This document shows, piece after piece, positions 7,719 through 14,144 of a stretch of 35,299 nt of DNA. How positions within the stretch are numbered: the first letter of the stretch is position 1; each line of letters opens with the position of its first letter. A program made the position numbers and the translations under genes. The DNA comes from a virus: IMG/VR virus record IMGVR_UViG_3300012988_000027, positions 1-35,299 of that record. One strand, written 5' to 3'. A model generated the notes under the pieces. The model worked only from the letters and a program-made list of their open reading frames with translations. It ran no database searches and was not told the origin of the DNA.

Positions 7719-7840
7719 CTCACCACCTGCTCTTGATTGATGATAGCCGTACGCTTTTCCTGATGCTCCAAAACGACAAGGCCCCATCCCATCAGTAGTG
7801 CGAACATTCCGACCATTGCGAAACCGTATGTGTTGCTCAT
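7715..7840 (-). CDS. tiny single-TM protein, 41 aa
   Basis: MSNTYGFAMVGMFALLMGWG, then LVVLEHQEKRTAIINQEQVV and R. One TM helix (residues 5-23), then a charged tail. It overlaps both neighbours by 4 nt (ATGA at each end). Function unknown. Confidence 0.62.
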   Translation of the reverse strand: MSNTYGFAMVGMFALLMGWGLVVLEHQEKRTAIINQEQVVR

Positions 7841-7977
7841 GATAGAAGAACCTTGATGTAATGAAGCGTTAAGATCACAGTTGGCGCCAACATTATTGCC
7901 TCAATTGGCTTAAAAAATTTGGCGCATGTGGCACCTATCATCAAAGGCGCAGCAATTAAAATAATGGCTTGTTCCAT
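7837..7977 (-). CDS. tiny hydrophobic protein, 46 aa
   Basis: MEQAIILIAAPLMIGATCAK, then FFKPIEAIMLAPTVILTLHY and IKVLLS. Two short hydrophobic stretches around a KFFKP turn. Preceded by AAAAGGAG 6 nt from ATG 7977; ends in an ATGA overlap with the next gene. Function unknown, membrane location likely. Confidence 0.62.
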   Translation of the reverse strand: MEQAIILIAAPLMIGATCAKFFKPIEAIMLAPTVILTLHYIKVLLS

Positions 7978-7978
7978 C

Positions 7979-8155
7979 TCAATCTCCTTTTACTTCCCAA
8001 AAACGGCAGTGCTTCATCATGCCGTCGTCTACTAGCTTTTGAGGATAACCGTTCTCTACAACCCACTTCTCTAGGTCTTCGTCTTTAACTTCGTCTGGAA
8101 ATTGCTTAGGGAAGCCGTATCTCCATCCTGACGGGGGGTCTATCATGGTTTTCAC
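7979..8155 (-). CDS. small hypothetical protein, 58 aa, GTG start
   Basis: Begins MKTMIDPPSGWRYGFPKQFP and ends HCRFWEVKGD. The GTG start overlaps the upstream TGA as GTGA and has GGAGAG 4-5 nt away, which decides for GTG 8155 over the ATG at 8167. Acidic middle (DEVKDEDLEKWVVENGYPQK). The pattern PPSGW+YGFPK recurs in small phage proteins of unknown function, to my knowledge. Confidence 0.66.
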   Translation of the reverse strand: MKTMIDPPSGWRYGFPKQFPDEVKDEDLEKWVVENGYPQKLVDDGMMKHCRFWEVKGD

Positions 8156-8373
8156 TTTACTCTCCAAACTCGGTAGCTTTCTCCATCCTTCTTAACTGAG
8201 AACTTTGAGCCAGTCCTAGCAGCGTGCATTGAAGCGGCAGACCTAACCGTTTTCACGTCCTTTTCGTCGCCGTCGAACCGGAAGCTATCGTTTACTTCCA
8301 TCTTTCCAAATGGGTAAACTGCATCGCTCTTACGGGTCATCGGTACGTTCTTTTCTACTTCGTAAATCTTCAT
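8152..8373 (-). CDS. small phage protein with KMEVNDSF / RSAAS signature, 73 aa
   Basis: Contains YPFGKMEVNDSFRFDG, VRSAASMHAARTGSKFSVKK and ends ESYRVWRVK. I associate this set with a family of small phage proteins of unknown function that end in an R(V)WR(V/I) beta strand. AAGGAG 6 nt before ATG 8373 picks it over ATG 8379. First gene after a 55-nt gap with a candidate promoter. Confidence 0.7.
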   Translation of the reverse strand: MKIYEVEKNVPMTRKSDAVYPFGKMEVNDSFRFDGDEKDVKTVRSAASMHAARTGSKFSVKKDGESYRVWRVK

Positions 8374-8396
8374 TCTCATCTCCTTTTGTAATCACC

Positions 8397-8425
8397 AAGT
8401 TACGTTTATAATCAACATATGTCAA
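8397..8425 (-). promoter_or_regulatory. candidate leftward promoter with palindromic element
   Basis: On the minus strand a perfect -35 TTGACA (8425-8420) is followed, 17 nt on, by TAACTT (8402-8397), a weak -10. The -35 overlaps the palindrome ACATATGT (8415-8422). The gap between two otherwise tightly packed genes supports a regulatory site. No start of transcription can be shown. Confidence 0.35.
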
Positions 8426-8428
8426 CGT

Positions 8429-8830
8429 CTATTTAGGTAACCCCTGCATAATTCTCGCCGCCGCAAATCTTACCGCATCCGATTCTTCGTAATCCTGGTA
8501 GATGCAGAAGAGCGTGTTCGCCAAGGAATGAGGGCTAACATTGTGTTTTATCCAGAAATCTTGTTCTGAACCAAGCTTCCCAGAATGCTGTAGCTCGTGA
8601 AGTTCTGCCGAGAGAGGTAGTGCGAACCTATCGCTAACCTTCGCGCCCTTCCCTCTCCCGTATGCACCATACCAAGGATCTGCAAAGCTCACATGAGCCG
8701 CCTGAACTCCCATATTCCCGGATATGCAGCAAGGAAGTTCGTGAATGAACCGGAGATAGTGCTTGCGCTTCTCTGGCCGTTTCTTCGGGACTGAGAACGC
8801 ATCTGGGTTGCTTGGTAGACGAAATGCCAT
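8429..8830 (-). CDS. HNH-like nuclease, DUF968-type
   Basis: 133 aa. Residues 29-82 read IHELPCCISGNMGVQAAHVS, FADPWYGAYGRGKG and AKVSDRFALPLSAELHELQH. The order Cys-Cys / AAH / DRF-PL / H-x-x-x-H resembles DUF968 and other degenerate HNH proteins of lambda-like nin regions, implicated in processing recombination or replication intermediates. It ends with a C-terminal helix (RFAAARIMQGLPK). Start ATG 8830 overlaps the upstream stop by one base. Nuclease activity is inferred. Confidence 0.7.
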   Translation of the reverse strand: MAFRLPSNPDAFSVPKKRPEKRKHYLRFIHELPCCISGNMGVQAAHVSFADPWYGAYGRGKGAKVSDRFALPLSAELHELQHSGKLGSEQDFWIKHNVSPHSLANTLFCIYQDYEESDAVRFAAARIMQGLPK

Positions 8831-9024
8831 CAGCGCCGGTTCCTAATCATGTTGCTCGCATAGTTTCTACCTTCGAAGGTCAGCTCCATTAGCGGCCTTT
8901 GTGTATATCTGGCAAAACCACTCGTAAGCAGTTCTTTCTCTACAGCCTCGTCAACGCTGGCTATCTCTCTCTTGAGCGTATAGGCGCGTAGGATGAGGTT
9001 CTTAGCCTTCCTGCTGATGCTCAT
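8830..9024 (-). CDS. small hypothetical protein, 64 aa
   Basis: MSISRKAKNLILRAYTLKRE at the N terminus, then EIASVDEAVEKELLTSGFAR. ATG 9024 follows GGAGGAATTGTC and overlaps the upstream stop (ATGA). The arrangement (basic helix, acidic helix, then LTSGFARYTQRPLMELTFEG) could be a small winged-helix-like fold, but no family is recognised. Confidence 0.68.
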   Translation of the reverse strand: MSISRKAKNLILRAYTLKREIASVDEAVEKELLTSGFARYTQRPLMELTFEGRNYASNMIRNRR

Positions 9025-9239
9025 GACAATTCCTCCAAAACCTTCTTCGCAACATATTCCTTGGCGCGGATAATGTTCGCAGAGCATCCGTATCTGCATG
9101 TAGGCAGATCGGACCTTTGAACCCTTTTCCCATTCTCGACAACGCTCCCAACCCCGCAGTTTTCGTAGTAGGCTTCACCGCAGTTGCAGATCTGCTTTTT
9201 CCCTGCGTATCTCTTTATGAGCCTTTTAAATTCGCTCAT
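9021..9239 (-). CDS. small cysteine-rich (zinc-binding) protein, 72 aa
   Basis: Contains CNCGEAYYENCG and LPTCRYGCSANIIRAKEYVA, i.e. CxC...C...CxxxC, likely a zinc site. ATG 9239, ends with an ATGA overlap. Probably nucleic-acid or protein binding; function unknown. Confidence 0.68.
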   Translation of the reverse strand: MSEFKRLIKRYAGKKQICNCGEAYYENCGVGSVVENGKRVQRSDLPTCRYGCSANIIRAKEYVAKKVLEELS

Positions 9240-9481
9240 GACTGCATCTCCCTAATCATCTGATGCGTCTTGAGACGGTTGATTTCGCTGTCTAGGTGGC
9301 TGGCCTTCTTCTTTGCCTTCCTGAGCCGTTCTCGCTCTGCCAGAAGATCATCAAGCCTAAGCTGGTCGATGAAATACGTGTCGTTCAGAAGGTCCTCTGC
9401 AATGGCGAAGTCATCCAGCTTAACCGGTGGCTCCCATAGTTTTCTGACCCAAGTGCGGAACTTCCTGCTTATCGATCTCAT
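9236..9481 (-). CDS. coiled-coil protein, 81 aa
   Basis: ATG 9481 is chosen because GGAGAAG lies about 6 nt upstream and the overlapped upstream gene ends there. The N terminus is basic (MRSISRKFRTWVRKLWEPP). The second half is a heptad-like helix (LDDLLAERERLRKAKKKASH). Function unknown; the end overlaps the next gene by 4 nt. Confidence 0.66.
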   Translation of the reverse strand: MRSISRKFRTWVRKLWEPPVKLDDFAIAEDLLNDTYFIDQLRLDDLLAERERLRKAKKKASHLDSEINRLKTHQMIREMQS

Positions 9482-9482
9482 T

Positions 9483-9731
9483 TCACTTCTCCAAAGTGTC
9501 GAGGTATGCTTTGGCTTCTGCCACGGTCTTGAACGTTGTTTTTTTGCTTTCTGACGCAGCGAGTCCAACCATCAGCAAAATTCCGAAAACGAATCCGGTC
9601 CATTGCATGGCGCTACTATCAACGACAACACCAATCCCGATTGGAACGATGAAACCCGCCGTAATTGAAATCATCATTCGAAACCATTTAGGCGTTCGAA
9701 GATCATTGATGATGATTTTTGTCTCGCTCAT
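9483..9731 (-). CDS. two-TM membrane protein, 82 aa
   Basis: Soluble N terminus (MSETKIIINDLRTPKWFRMM), then TM segments SITAGFIVPIGIGVVV and MQWTGFVFGILLMVGLAA, and a charged tail FKTVAEAKAYLDTLEK. Abuts the upstream gene (TAA then ATG). Function unknown. Confidence 0.68.
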   Translation of the reverse strand: MSETKIIINDLRTPKWFRMMISITAGFIVPIGIGVVVDSSAMQWTGFVFGILLMVGLAASESKKTTFKTVAEAKAYLDTLEK

Positions 9732-10157
9732 TTATTCCATCCTCTCATTGTTAAACACGTCTTCAGGGGTGATCCCGAAGTTCGTAGCTACGTACAGCAG
9801 CGCATCGGCTAGAAAACGACTGAATTCCTCCTCACTCATAGCCTCGAATGAAATCGAAGCTGGGACCAGGATTGTCAGCCCGCGAACCTTGACCGGCTCT
9901 GTGTATCCGCATTCCAGCTTGATTGTGCTATGAAGAGCCTCAGCACTTGAGGCGCATCCGGTAGCGTCAACCACCTTCTTGATGAAGCTCCAGTAAAACC
10001 TCAGTCGCTTAGGAACACGCCCGGTATGTAGAGTAACCCTAAGCCGTTCTCCGTATGGAAGCTGAGCAATTGCATCTGCATCCATTGCCATCTCAGGCCA
10101 GAGTCCAGCGCCTTTGCGCTGAACCCATATCTCAGGTGCTTCTCGTTTCTTTGCCAT
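9732..10157 (-). CDS. early phage protein, DUF1367/NinB-like, 141 aa
   Basis: Contains RLRVTLHTGRVPKRLRFYWS, then FIKKVVDATGCASSAEALHS, IKLECGYTEP and SISFEAMSEEEFSRFLADAL. The order (small helix pair, ALH.....LGY.EP, then S-I-(A/S)-F-x-x-M-x-x-x-E-F) matches the general outline of NinB/DUF1367 proteins of nin-type regions linked to recombination. Assignment is by pattern only. It overlaps its upstream neighbour by one base. Confidence 0.6.
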   Translation of the reverse strand: MAKKREAPEIWVQRKGAGLWPEMAMDADAIAQLPYGERLRVTLHTGRVPKRLRFYWSFIKKVVDATGCASSAEALHSTIKLECGYTEPVKVRGLTILVPASISFEAMSEEEFSRFLADALLYVATNFGITPEDVFNNERME

Positions 10158-10405
10158 CAGAATGCAGGATCGTCAAAGGGGTCGTATGCTCGGCTTGAGC
10201 TACGTCGAACCTCTTCCGTGCGCTGTCCCTTTGGCTTAACGGCTAGGCTAAAGAATTTTCCCTTTTGCCCTTCCTTCACCCAAGCATTAAGAAAATATTC
10301 TTTCCCATCTACAATGATCGAGCCGTTATAATCAGCATGGGATTCCTGCTGCTTGCGGTCGTTGCGAAATAATGTTCCACTGTTGTCACGTTTTTCGAAA
10401 GCCAT
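10157..10405 (-). CDS. small conserved phage protein, 82 aa
   Basis: Core: [20 protein letters not shown], then [38 protein letters not shown]. The NSGxLF+N...YxGS.x.(D)GxxY.LxAW.K motif is common in small phage and plasmid proteins with an OB-like beta-rich core. The C terminus ([10 protein letters not shown]) is a short acidic tail such as single-strand binding proteins use to recruit partners. A single-stranded-DNA-related role is a guess. Confidence 0.62.
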   Translation of the reverse strand: MAFEKRDNSGTLFRNDRKQQESHADYNGSIIVDGKEYFLNAWVKEGQKGKFFSLAVKPKGQRTEEVRRSSSRAYDPFDDPAF

Positions 10406-10413
10406 GATATCTC

Positions 10414-11178
10414 CTAACCGGCGCTAATCGGGTGTTCGTTTGCCTCGAAAATGAGTTTCATCTCATCTTTCTTGGCGGTGAATTTCTTGACTGCTCCGAT
10501 AGCCTTGATGTCTCCCAAGCTATCTTCCCAGAATGTCTTCAATCCTCGCAGTGTCGTGATGGATGTTAGCTCATTCCAAAGGTTTTGCTCATGAAGGGCA
10601 TTCTTCTGCTGAATGAAAACGTCCTCCAGGCTGTCCTTCCATGCCTGCGTCCACCCTTCCTTTTCCGCTCTATTTCGATATTCATCATGAAGCTTTGAGA
10701 GTAGGACTTCCGTCCCTGCGTCGATTGCATCTTGCTCAAGATCCGCCAGAGCCTTCGTCCATGCGTCATCACGCTTCAGAGCAGCGGAAGACTTTGGCTT
10801 GGATTCCTTGAAATCATCCGCCTCTTCTTCCGAATAAACAAGGCCCGACATTCCAAGAAGCTTCAATGCCACTCGATCCTTCGCCCTCTTCTCTGCCATC
10901 GCATATGGGTATGCGTTCTTATTGTTGGCTGGCGACACCTCCCCGAATGACCATTCTCTCGCCTCCTTGAGAAAAGCTGAAACACATATCACGACTGTCT
11001 TTTTCTCAGGATCATTCACGATCATCTGAGGGAAGTCGAATACAATCCCAGCCTTAGCCGCCATGCGCTCAACGGCCGCGTGATATGCTACCCATGTTCC
11101 GTGGCAATCCCATACGGACTCGTTGTTCTCTCCATACGATTTCAGTAGAGCAACGAGCCTTTCATCAATCTTCGCCAT
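10414..11178 (-). CDS. probable replication/recombination-associated protein, 254 aa
   Basis: Largest gene of the leftward operon. ATG 11178 has GGAG about 9 nt upstream; ATG 11214 would overlap much more of the neighbour. Residues 75-118 read [20 protein letters not shown] then [21 protein letters not shown] conserved 'YP.AMAEKRA+DR..LKLLG' core appears in phage proteins next to recombination genes and is reminiscent of single-strand annealing (Erf/Rad52-like) proteins, but I cannot confirm that family. The C-terminal half is helical and Lys/Glu/Trp-rich. Function left open. Confidence 0.6.
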   Translation of the reverse strand: MAKIDERLVALLKSYGENNESVWDCHGTWVAYHAAVERMAAKAGIVFDFPQMIVNDPEKKTVVICVSAFLKEAREWSFGEVSPANNKNAYPYAMAEKRAKDRVALKLLGMSGLVYSEEEADDFKESKPKSSAALKRDDAWTKALADLEQDAIDAGTEVLLSKLHDEYRNRAEKEGWTQAWKDSLEDVFIQQKNALHEQNLWNELTSITTLRGLKTFWEDSLGDIKAIGAVKKFTAKKDEMKLIFEANEHPISAG

Positions 11179-11365
11179 TAAATTGTTCTCCTGCCTCACG
11201 CCAAGCCTCTGCAAAGCGTGTCTCTTCGTTATATCTCTTGGTGAATAGTTCGATTAGGTCTGGTGAGCCTTCCAATGTGGCTAGCTCTAGATCACGCTTA
11301 GCCTCATCAGCTTCTTTCTCGTGGAATTCCAGACGTTCTAGGGCGTAGGAACGGTTATATTCCAT
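11165..11365 (-). CDS. coiled-coil small protein, 66 aa
   Basis: MEYNRSYALERLEFHEKEAD then EAKRDLELATLEGSPDLIEL; almost all helix. ATG 11365 follows AAGGAG at 8 nt; a GTG one codon earlier (11368) is an alternative. It overlaps the upstream gene by its stop and the next gene by 14 nt. Confidence 0.66.
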   Translation of the reverse strand: MEYNRSYALERLEFHEKEADEAKRDLELATLEGSPDLIELFTKRYNEETRFAEAWREAGEQFNGED

Positions 11366-11664
11366 CACGCATTCTCCTTGAGTTCCGCTATCCTTTTGGC
11401 GCGAGTGTCATCAAGGCTGTCTCCAGTATACTCAATCAGTTCTTCGTATGTGCATGCTAACTCAGCCCTCAAGGCGGCTATCTCAGCCTCCTTATTGTAA
11501 TATTCTCCTCCAGCATTTTTAATTATATCTTTTGCTACTTCCTGAGCCACTTTACGAGAAACTACATGGCCAATCTCGCGACCGTCAGAATACGCTAGAA
11601 GAAATTCAAAATGGTCGCTTTCACCATGAAACTGGCTAAGGCAAGACCCTATTATTTCTCTCAT
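11365..11664 (-). CDS. hypothetical protein, 99 aa
   Basis: N-terminal beta-rich part (SDHFEFLLAYSDGREIGHVV), then a helical tail (EAEIAALRAELACTYEELIE). The start overlaps the upstream stop (TAATG) with GGAG nearby. No recognised domain. Confidence 0.66.
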   Translation of the reverse strand: MREIIGSCLSQFHGESDHFEFLLAYSDGREIGHVVSRKVAQEVAKDIIKNAGGEYYNKEAEIAALRAELACTYEELIEYTGDSLDDTRAKRIAELKENA

Positions 11665-11990
11665 TATCCAATCTCCTTAACAGCTTCCGAAAATTCCCGC
11701 TGTGCGTCGTCATCAGCCTCCACAGCAGCCGCGATCACCTTGTAAAGGAACTCACGGTTCTTGCATGGGAATCCGTTCATAACGCCCTTCTCGCGCAACG
11801 TAAGCCCCTTGCGACCGGCGATGTTCTCACCGTCTAGCTGTACGGACTCGCACCAGAATTCATGCGGCTCTCCAACTCCATCCTCGTAATTGCTCTGGAG
11901 GGTGGCAACACCTGAAAATTTGAGGCCGTCGATAACCTGACCGTCCAGAATGCCACATATGTCTGCGAATTTGTACGATACCTCGATCAT
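11664..11990 (-). CDS. hypothetical protein, 108 aa
   Basis: Begins MIEVSYKFADICGILDGQVI. Beta-rich first half (GVATLQSNYEDGVGEPHEFW, CESVQLDG) and a helical acidic end. GTG 11993 or ATG 11990 can start it; both sit on the upstream stop. No recognised family. Confidence 0.66.
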   Translation of the reverse strand: MIEVSYKFADICGILDGQVIDGLKFSGVATLQSNYEDGVGEPHEFWCESVQLDGENIAGRKGLTLREKGVMNGFPCKNREFLYKVIAAAVEADDDAQREFSEAVKEIG

Positions 11991-12214
11991 CACGCACCGC
12001 CTTTCCGAGCGGCTATCATGGCATCTGCCATCATGTATGCGCGTCGAGCATATTCATCGATTGTCTCTTGGTCGGACCAGAACGAACCGACGCTAGACAT
12101 GCAATGACCGGCGAACCAATCTCGCAGAGACATTCCGGCATCAGGATACAATCCGCTGTCTGTTCCGCCTTCGCAGGGGAATGCAGAGCCGCCGTAGTCG
12201 ATTTCATCACTCAT
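11990..12214 (-). CDS. conserved small phage protein (GGSAFP...SLRDWFAG), 74 aa
   Basis: Contains GGSAFPCEGG, then DAGMSLRDWFAGHCMSSVGS and ARRAYMMADAMIAARK. The combination 'SAFP ... G(M)(S/T)LRDWFAG ... A..aY..ADAM(L/I)A.R' is a widespread small phage protein family of unknown function. ATG 12214 is picked by GGAGAG at 6 nt. First gene downstream of a candidate promoter/operator at 12236-12268. Confidence 0.75.
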   Translation of the reverse strand: MSDEIDYGGSAFPCEGGTDSGLYPDAGMSLRDWFAGHCMSSVGSFWSDQETIDEYARRAYMMADAMIAARKGGA

Positions 12215-12235
12215 CTTCATCTCTCCAGTTGATGA

Positions 12236-12268
12236 GACATATCATGTCATATTTAGGTTGAGCGTCAA
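12236..12268 (-). promoter_or_regulatory. candidate leftward promoter plus inverted repeat
   Basis: Minus strand: TTGACG (12268-12263), 16-nt spacer, CATGAT (12246-12241). An inverted repeat GACAT-3 nt-ATGTC (12236-12248) covers the -10 position, a natural operator layout. The same half-site (ACAT/ATGT) forms the palindrome at 8415-8422. It occupies the longest gap (12215-12281) in this part of the operon. Confidence 0.4.
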
Positions 12269-12281
12269 CAATTATTTTGCA

Positions 12282-12560
12282 TTATTCGCCGTGATATTGC
12301 CACAAAACTGCATTGCACTGATTGTGCACAGCGCCGATTGTCATCCCTGTTTTGTGATCGTGGTGCAGGTGAACGGGGTAGCTCCAGAACGTCTTAGGGA
12401 AGAGTTTCCGGTTAACGCGCTTATCCAGCATGTTCCTATGCGCTAAGCCGTCCAGAGGCTCGCCACAGTGGCAGCACTTCCCTTCCTGATGATCGATATA
12501 GGCCAAGCGCACCTCCTTTCTCTCTCGCCAGTCTAACTTTGTGTAGTCTACGGGCTTCAT
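12282..12560 (-). CDS. HNH / endonuclease VII-like protein
   Basis: 92 aa. A zinc pair C29/C32 in KCCHCGEPLDG, then PVHLHHDHKTGMTIGAVHNQ and CNAVLWQYHG. HLHHDH (64-69), H79 and C82 match the recombination endonuclease VII family (C..C...HLDHDH..G..RG.LC..CN), which resolves branched DNA, although the exact G-x-x-R-G is replaced. It could also be a generic HNH nuclease. Located in the leftward operon, separate from the RusA gene on the other strand. Confidence 0.75.
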   Translation of the reverse strand: MKPVDYTKLDWRERKEVRLAYIDHQEGKCCHCGEPLDGLAHRNMLDKRVNRKLFPKTFWSYPVHLHHDHKTGMTIGAVHNQCNAVLWQYHGE

Positions 12561-12585
12561 CTTCTTCCTCTATCGGTATTGGTTT

Positions 12586-12810
12586 CTATTTGGGTTGGGA
12601 GGCTTTATCGATCCAAAGGCCACGGCTCTTGACGGACGCAATAAGGGTGACGCTGTATGCTTCCGCTTCCTTTAGGCCAGCAAAAAGAACTGGAGTCTTG
12701 CCGTCCGTGCAGTGCTGCCATTTTCGGCCTTTCCGAAGCGCTACCCCGTAGAATTTTTCGCCCGTATCGATATTTCCCCAATCTGTGATTTTTGCTTTGT
12801 CGTAGATCAT
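12586..12810 (-). CDS. small hypothetical protein, 74 aa
   Basis: MIYDKAKITDWGNIDTGEKF, then TPVLFAGLKEAEAYSVTLIA. GAAGGAAATACGAG precedes ATG 12810. Short alpha/beta protein; the 'LF.G..EA.AYS..L' helix resembles small phage proteins of unknown function. Confidence 0.64.
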   Translation of the reverse strand: MIYDKAKITDWGNIDTGEKFYGVALRKGRKWQHCTDGKTPVLFAGLKEAEAYSVTLIASVKSRGLWIDKASQPK

Positions 12811-12832
12811 CTCGTATTTCCTTCTTCTGTCT

Positions 12833-13018
12833 TTAGGTGTTGGATTGGGAAGGGCCGATAGGCTCTATATGAGAAACTGATGCGTCCAAATAATTTTGAT
12901 TTGGGATCATCTCCATTGCCGCCTCGAAAGCCTGATCTTGCAAAACTAGGCTATCATTTGATTCGTCTTCATCAAACTCAAACTCATACGAAAAAGTTAC
13001 CAGTGCTCGATACTTCAT
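12833..13018 (-). CDS. small acidic protein, 61 aa
   Basis: MKYRALVTFSYEFEFDEDES then helix DQAFEAAMEMIPNQNYLDAS. Beta strand with alternating hydrophobics followed by an acidic loop. GAGGAATAGGAA lies upstream of ATG 13018. Function unknown. Confidence 0.62.
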   Translation of the reverse strand: MKYRALVTFSYEFEFDEDESNDSLVLQDQAFEAAMEMIPNQNYLDASVSHIEPIGPSQSNT

Positions 13019-13021
13019 TTC

Positions 13022-13078
13022 CTATTCCTCTATCCTATGACGCCTGTTATAGCGTCTGTTGGTTGGCTTCCCGCTCAC
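13022..13078 (-). CDS. possible 18-codon peptide, GTG start
   Basis: GTG 13078 is preceded by AAAGGAGAGAGGAG, one of the strongest ribosome-binding sites here, and reads MSGKPTNRRYNRRHRIEE before TAG. It fills the gap between two genes and ends two bases before the next gene's ATG. It may be a real basic micropeptide or only a leader that re-loads ribosomes. Confidence 0.3.
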   Translation of the reverse strand: MSGKPTNRRYNRRHRIEE

Positions 13079-13096
13079 TTACTCCTCTCTCCTTTG

Positions 13097-13336
13097 TTAC
13101 CTTTGGGGGGGGCTTGGGGTGGCAGGCAGTGATTCATCGTCAAGATACCCCATCATCTCTAAGGCGTGTAGATAAGCCTCTGCCTGCGCTCTAAGCCAAA
13201 GCCTAGCCTCGTCTCCATGAAGCGGCATAGGAGCATCACTCCAATCTCCTTTAGCCGCTACGGCTAGACATTTCTCAATTACCTCTGTTCCTCTTTTCTG
13301 GTACTCAAGTCGAATTTTCATTTCTTCCGTTTCCAT
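13097..13336 (-). CDS. small helical protein, 79 aa, with homopolymer near its end
   Basis: ATG 13336 has GGAG 7 nt upstream; ATG 13321, which overlaps the upstream stop as ATGA, is an alternative. Helical sequence EYQKRGTEVIEKCLAVAAKG, then PLHGDEARLWLRAQAEAYLH. The last codons run through eight consecutive C (coding strand, 13112-13105), so indels there would change only the final few residues. Confidence 0.62.
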   Translation of the reverse strand: METEEMKIRLEYQKRGTEVIEKCLAVAAKGDWSDAPMPLHGDEARLWLRAQAEAYLHALEMMGYLDDESLPATPSPPQR

Positions 13337-13575
13337 TCTCTTTCTCCTACTTTTGAGGAGCGGTTCATGCGCCTATAAAGCCTCTCCACCAGCTTACAGA
13401 GCCGATCATCCTCACGCCAACTCCATCCTGCGCCAGTGTCCCTTTCATATGGTTCTGATGGGTATTTTGCTTCGACAAGGGATCGGGCCTGCGCATGGAT
13501 GGCAGCGCGCTTCGTGAAATAATGCTTGTTCGCTGCCGGAGAAAACCAAACTCTCTTCGTTCTTTCCTCGATCAT
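13318..13575 (-). CDS. first gene of the leftward operon, 85 aa, basic
   Basis: MIEERTKRVWFSPAANKHYF, then TKRAAIHAQARSLVEAKYPS, ending REWKRKK. ATG 13575 follows GGAGAAAG at 4-5 nt; ATG 13587 is an alternative. The motif 'W.S.A....YFTK.AA..AQA+.L...KYP.E' and high basic content suggest nucleic-acid contact. Promoter-proximal position suggests an early expressed protein. No family recognised. Confidence 0.62.
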   Translation of the reverse strand: MIEERTKRVWFSPAANKHYFTKRAAIHAQARSLVEAKYPSEPYERDTGAGWSWREDDRLCKLVERLYRRMNRSSKVGEREWKRKK

Positions 13576-13789
13576 CTCTTTCTCCATATCATCAACTAAA
13601 GACAGGGCTAAGGTATAGCCACAGTCCCTGATACCAGTTCTATACGAATTACCGACTAACGCGCTTTATCGACCAAGTTGATGCCGGATGCTCCCGGCGG
13701 CTCTGAGGTACTTGTGATCCTGGTGGAAGGCATTCGCGCCTAACCTTAGCAATTCGTCGTTTATCCTGCATCGCTTCACCGTGCAGAGG

Positions 13790-13863
13790 GCCGTCTTTAA
13801 TGCCCAAGCGTATCATCGTATGCACGTTCCTAAGCAAAAATTGACCATAGGCCGTCTTAATGC
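13790..13863. repeat. direct repeat in divergent control region
   Basis: GCCGTCTTTAATGC (13790-13803) and GCCGTCTTAATGC (13851-13863) are direct repeats about 61 bp apart, each followed within a few bases by a CGTATG-like sequence. They lie in the gap between the leftward and rightward early operons. Repressor or activator binding is a reasonable guess. The rest of 13588-13915 contains no convincing gene. Confidence 0.4.
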
Positions 13864-13915
13864 TCGTATGCCCCGAAAATTAGAAGGCTTCGGAACCTGA
13901 TGGGAGATTTTTGGT

Positions 13916-13943
13916 TTGACTAAACATAAGTTCGGTATATAAA
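13916..13943 (+). promoter_or_regulatory. strong-looking rightward sigma70-type promoter
   Basis: TTGACT (13916-13921), 16-nt spacer, TATAAA (13938-13943): five of six consensus bases in each box. Transcription would begin near 13950. An intrinsic terminator ends at about 14029, so the promoter primarily makes a short RNA; read-through would enter the rightward operon. Confidence 0.6.
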
Positions 13944-13949
13944 CTTGTG

Positions 13950-14029
13950 TTTGTAGCGAAGGGAAACTTCCCAAGAAACCTTCGCCAATGGCCCGTTTGA
14001 GATTCGTCGTCTCAGCGGGCCTTTTCTTT
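13950..14029 (+). ncRNA. candidate phage small RNA (about 80 nt)
   Basis: Between the promoter and terminator there is no usable reading frame. The 5' part folds as GCGAAGG (13956-13962) with CCTTCGC (13979-13985), with an alternative inner hairpin GGGA-AACT-TCCC. It is followed by the terminator hairpin. The compact promoter-stem-terminator layout at a divergent regulatory junction is the hallmark of a small regulatory RNA or an attenuated leader. Antisense reading of the same region yields only unconvincing frames. Confidence 0.6.
13990..14029 (+). terminator. intrinsic terminator of the candidate small RNA
   Basis: GGCCCG (13990-13995) pairs with CGGGCC (14016-14021) and the inner TGAGA (13998-14002) with TCTCA (14010-14014); loop of 7 nt; tail TTTTCTTT from 14022. 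The U tract exists only on the plus strand. Confidence 0.8.
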
Positions 14030-14144
14030 ATGCGCTCATCTAAATCAGAATGCAAGCGGAATTATTTTGGCCGAACGCAATTTTTACGTTGACGTTTGGT
14101 TGGCGGAATGCCAATATGAATTCACCAAAACGGAGATGATTGAA

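Noticed and set aside
13105-13112. Phase-variable homopolymer (eight G)
   Set aside because: It lies in the last few codons, so length changes would alter only the C-terminal tail; no evidence for a switch.
13649-14055. Leftward frames 13649-13837 and 13813-14055 as genes
   Set aside because: No ribosome-binding sites, odd composition, and the second is antisense to the promoter-stem-terminator unit. More likely chance frames in the control region.
14050-14139. 29-codon leader frame (MQAELFWPNA...) ending on ATGA of the next gene
   Set aside because: No ribosome-binding site, and it may only reflect the chosen start of the following gene; kept out as unsupported.
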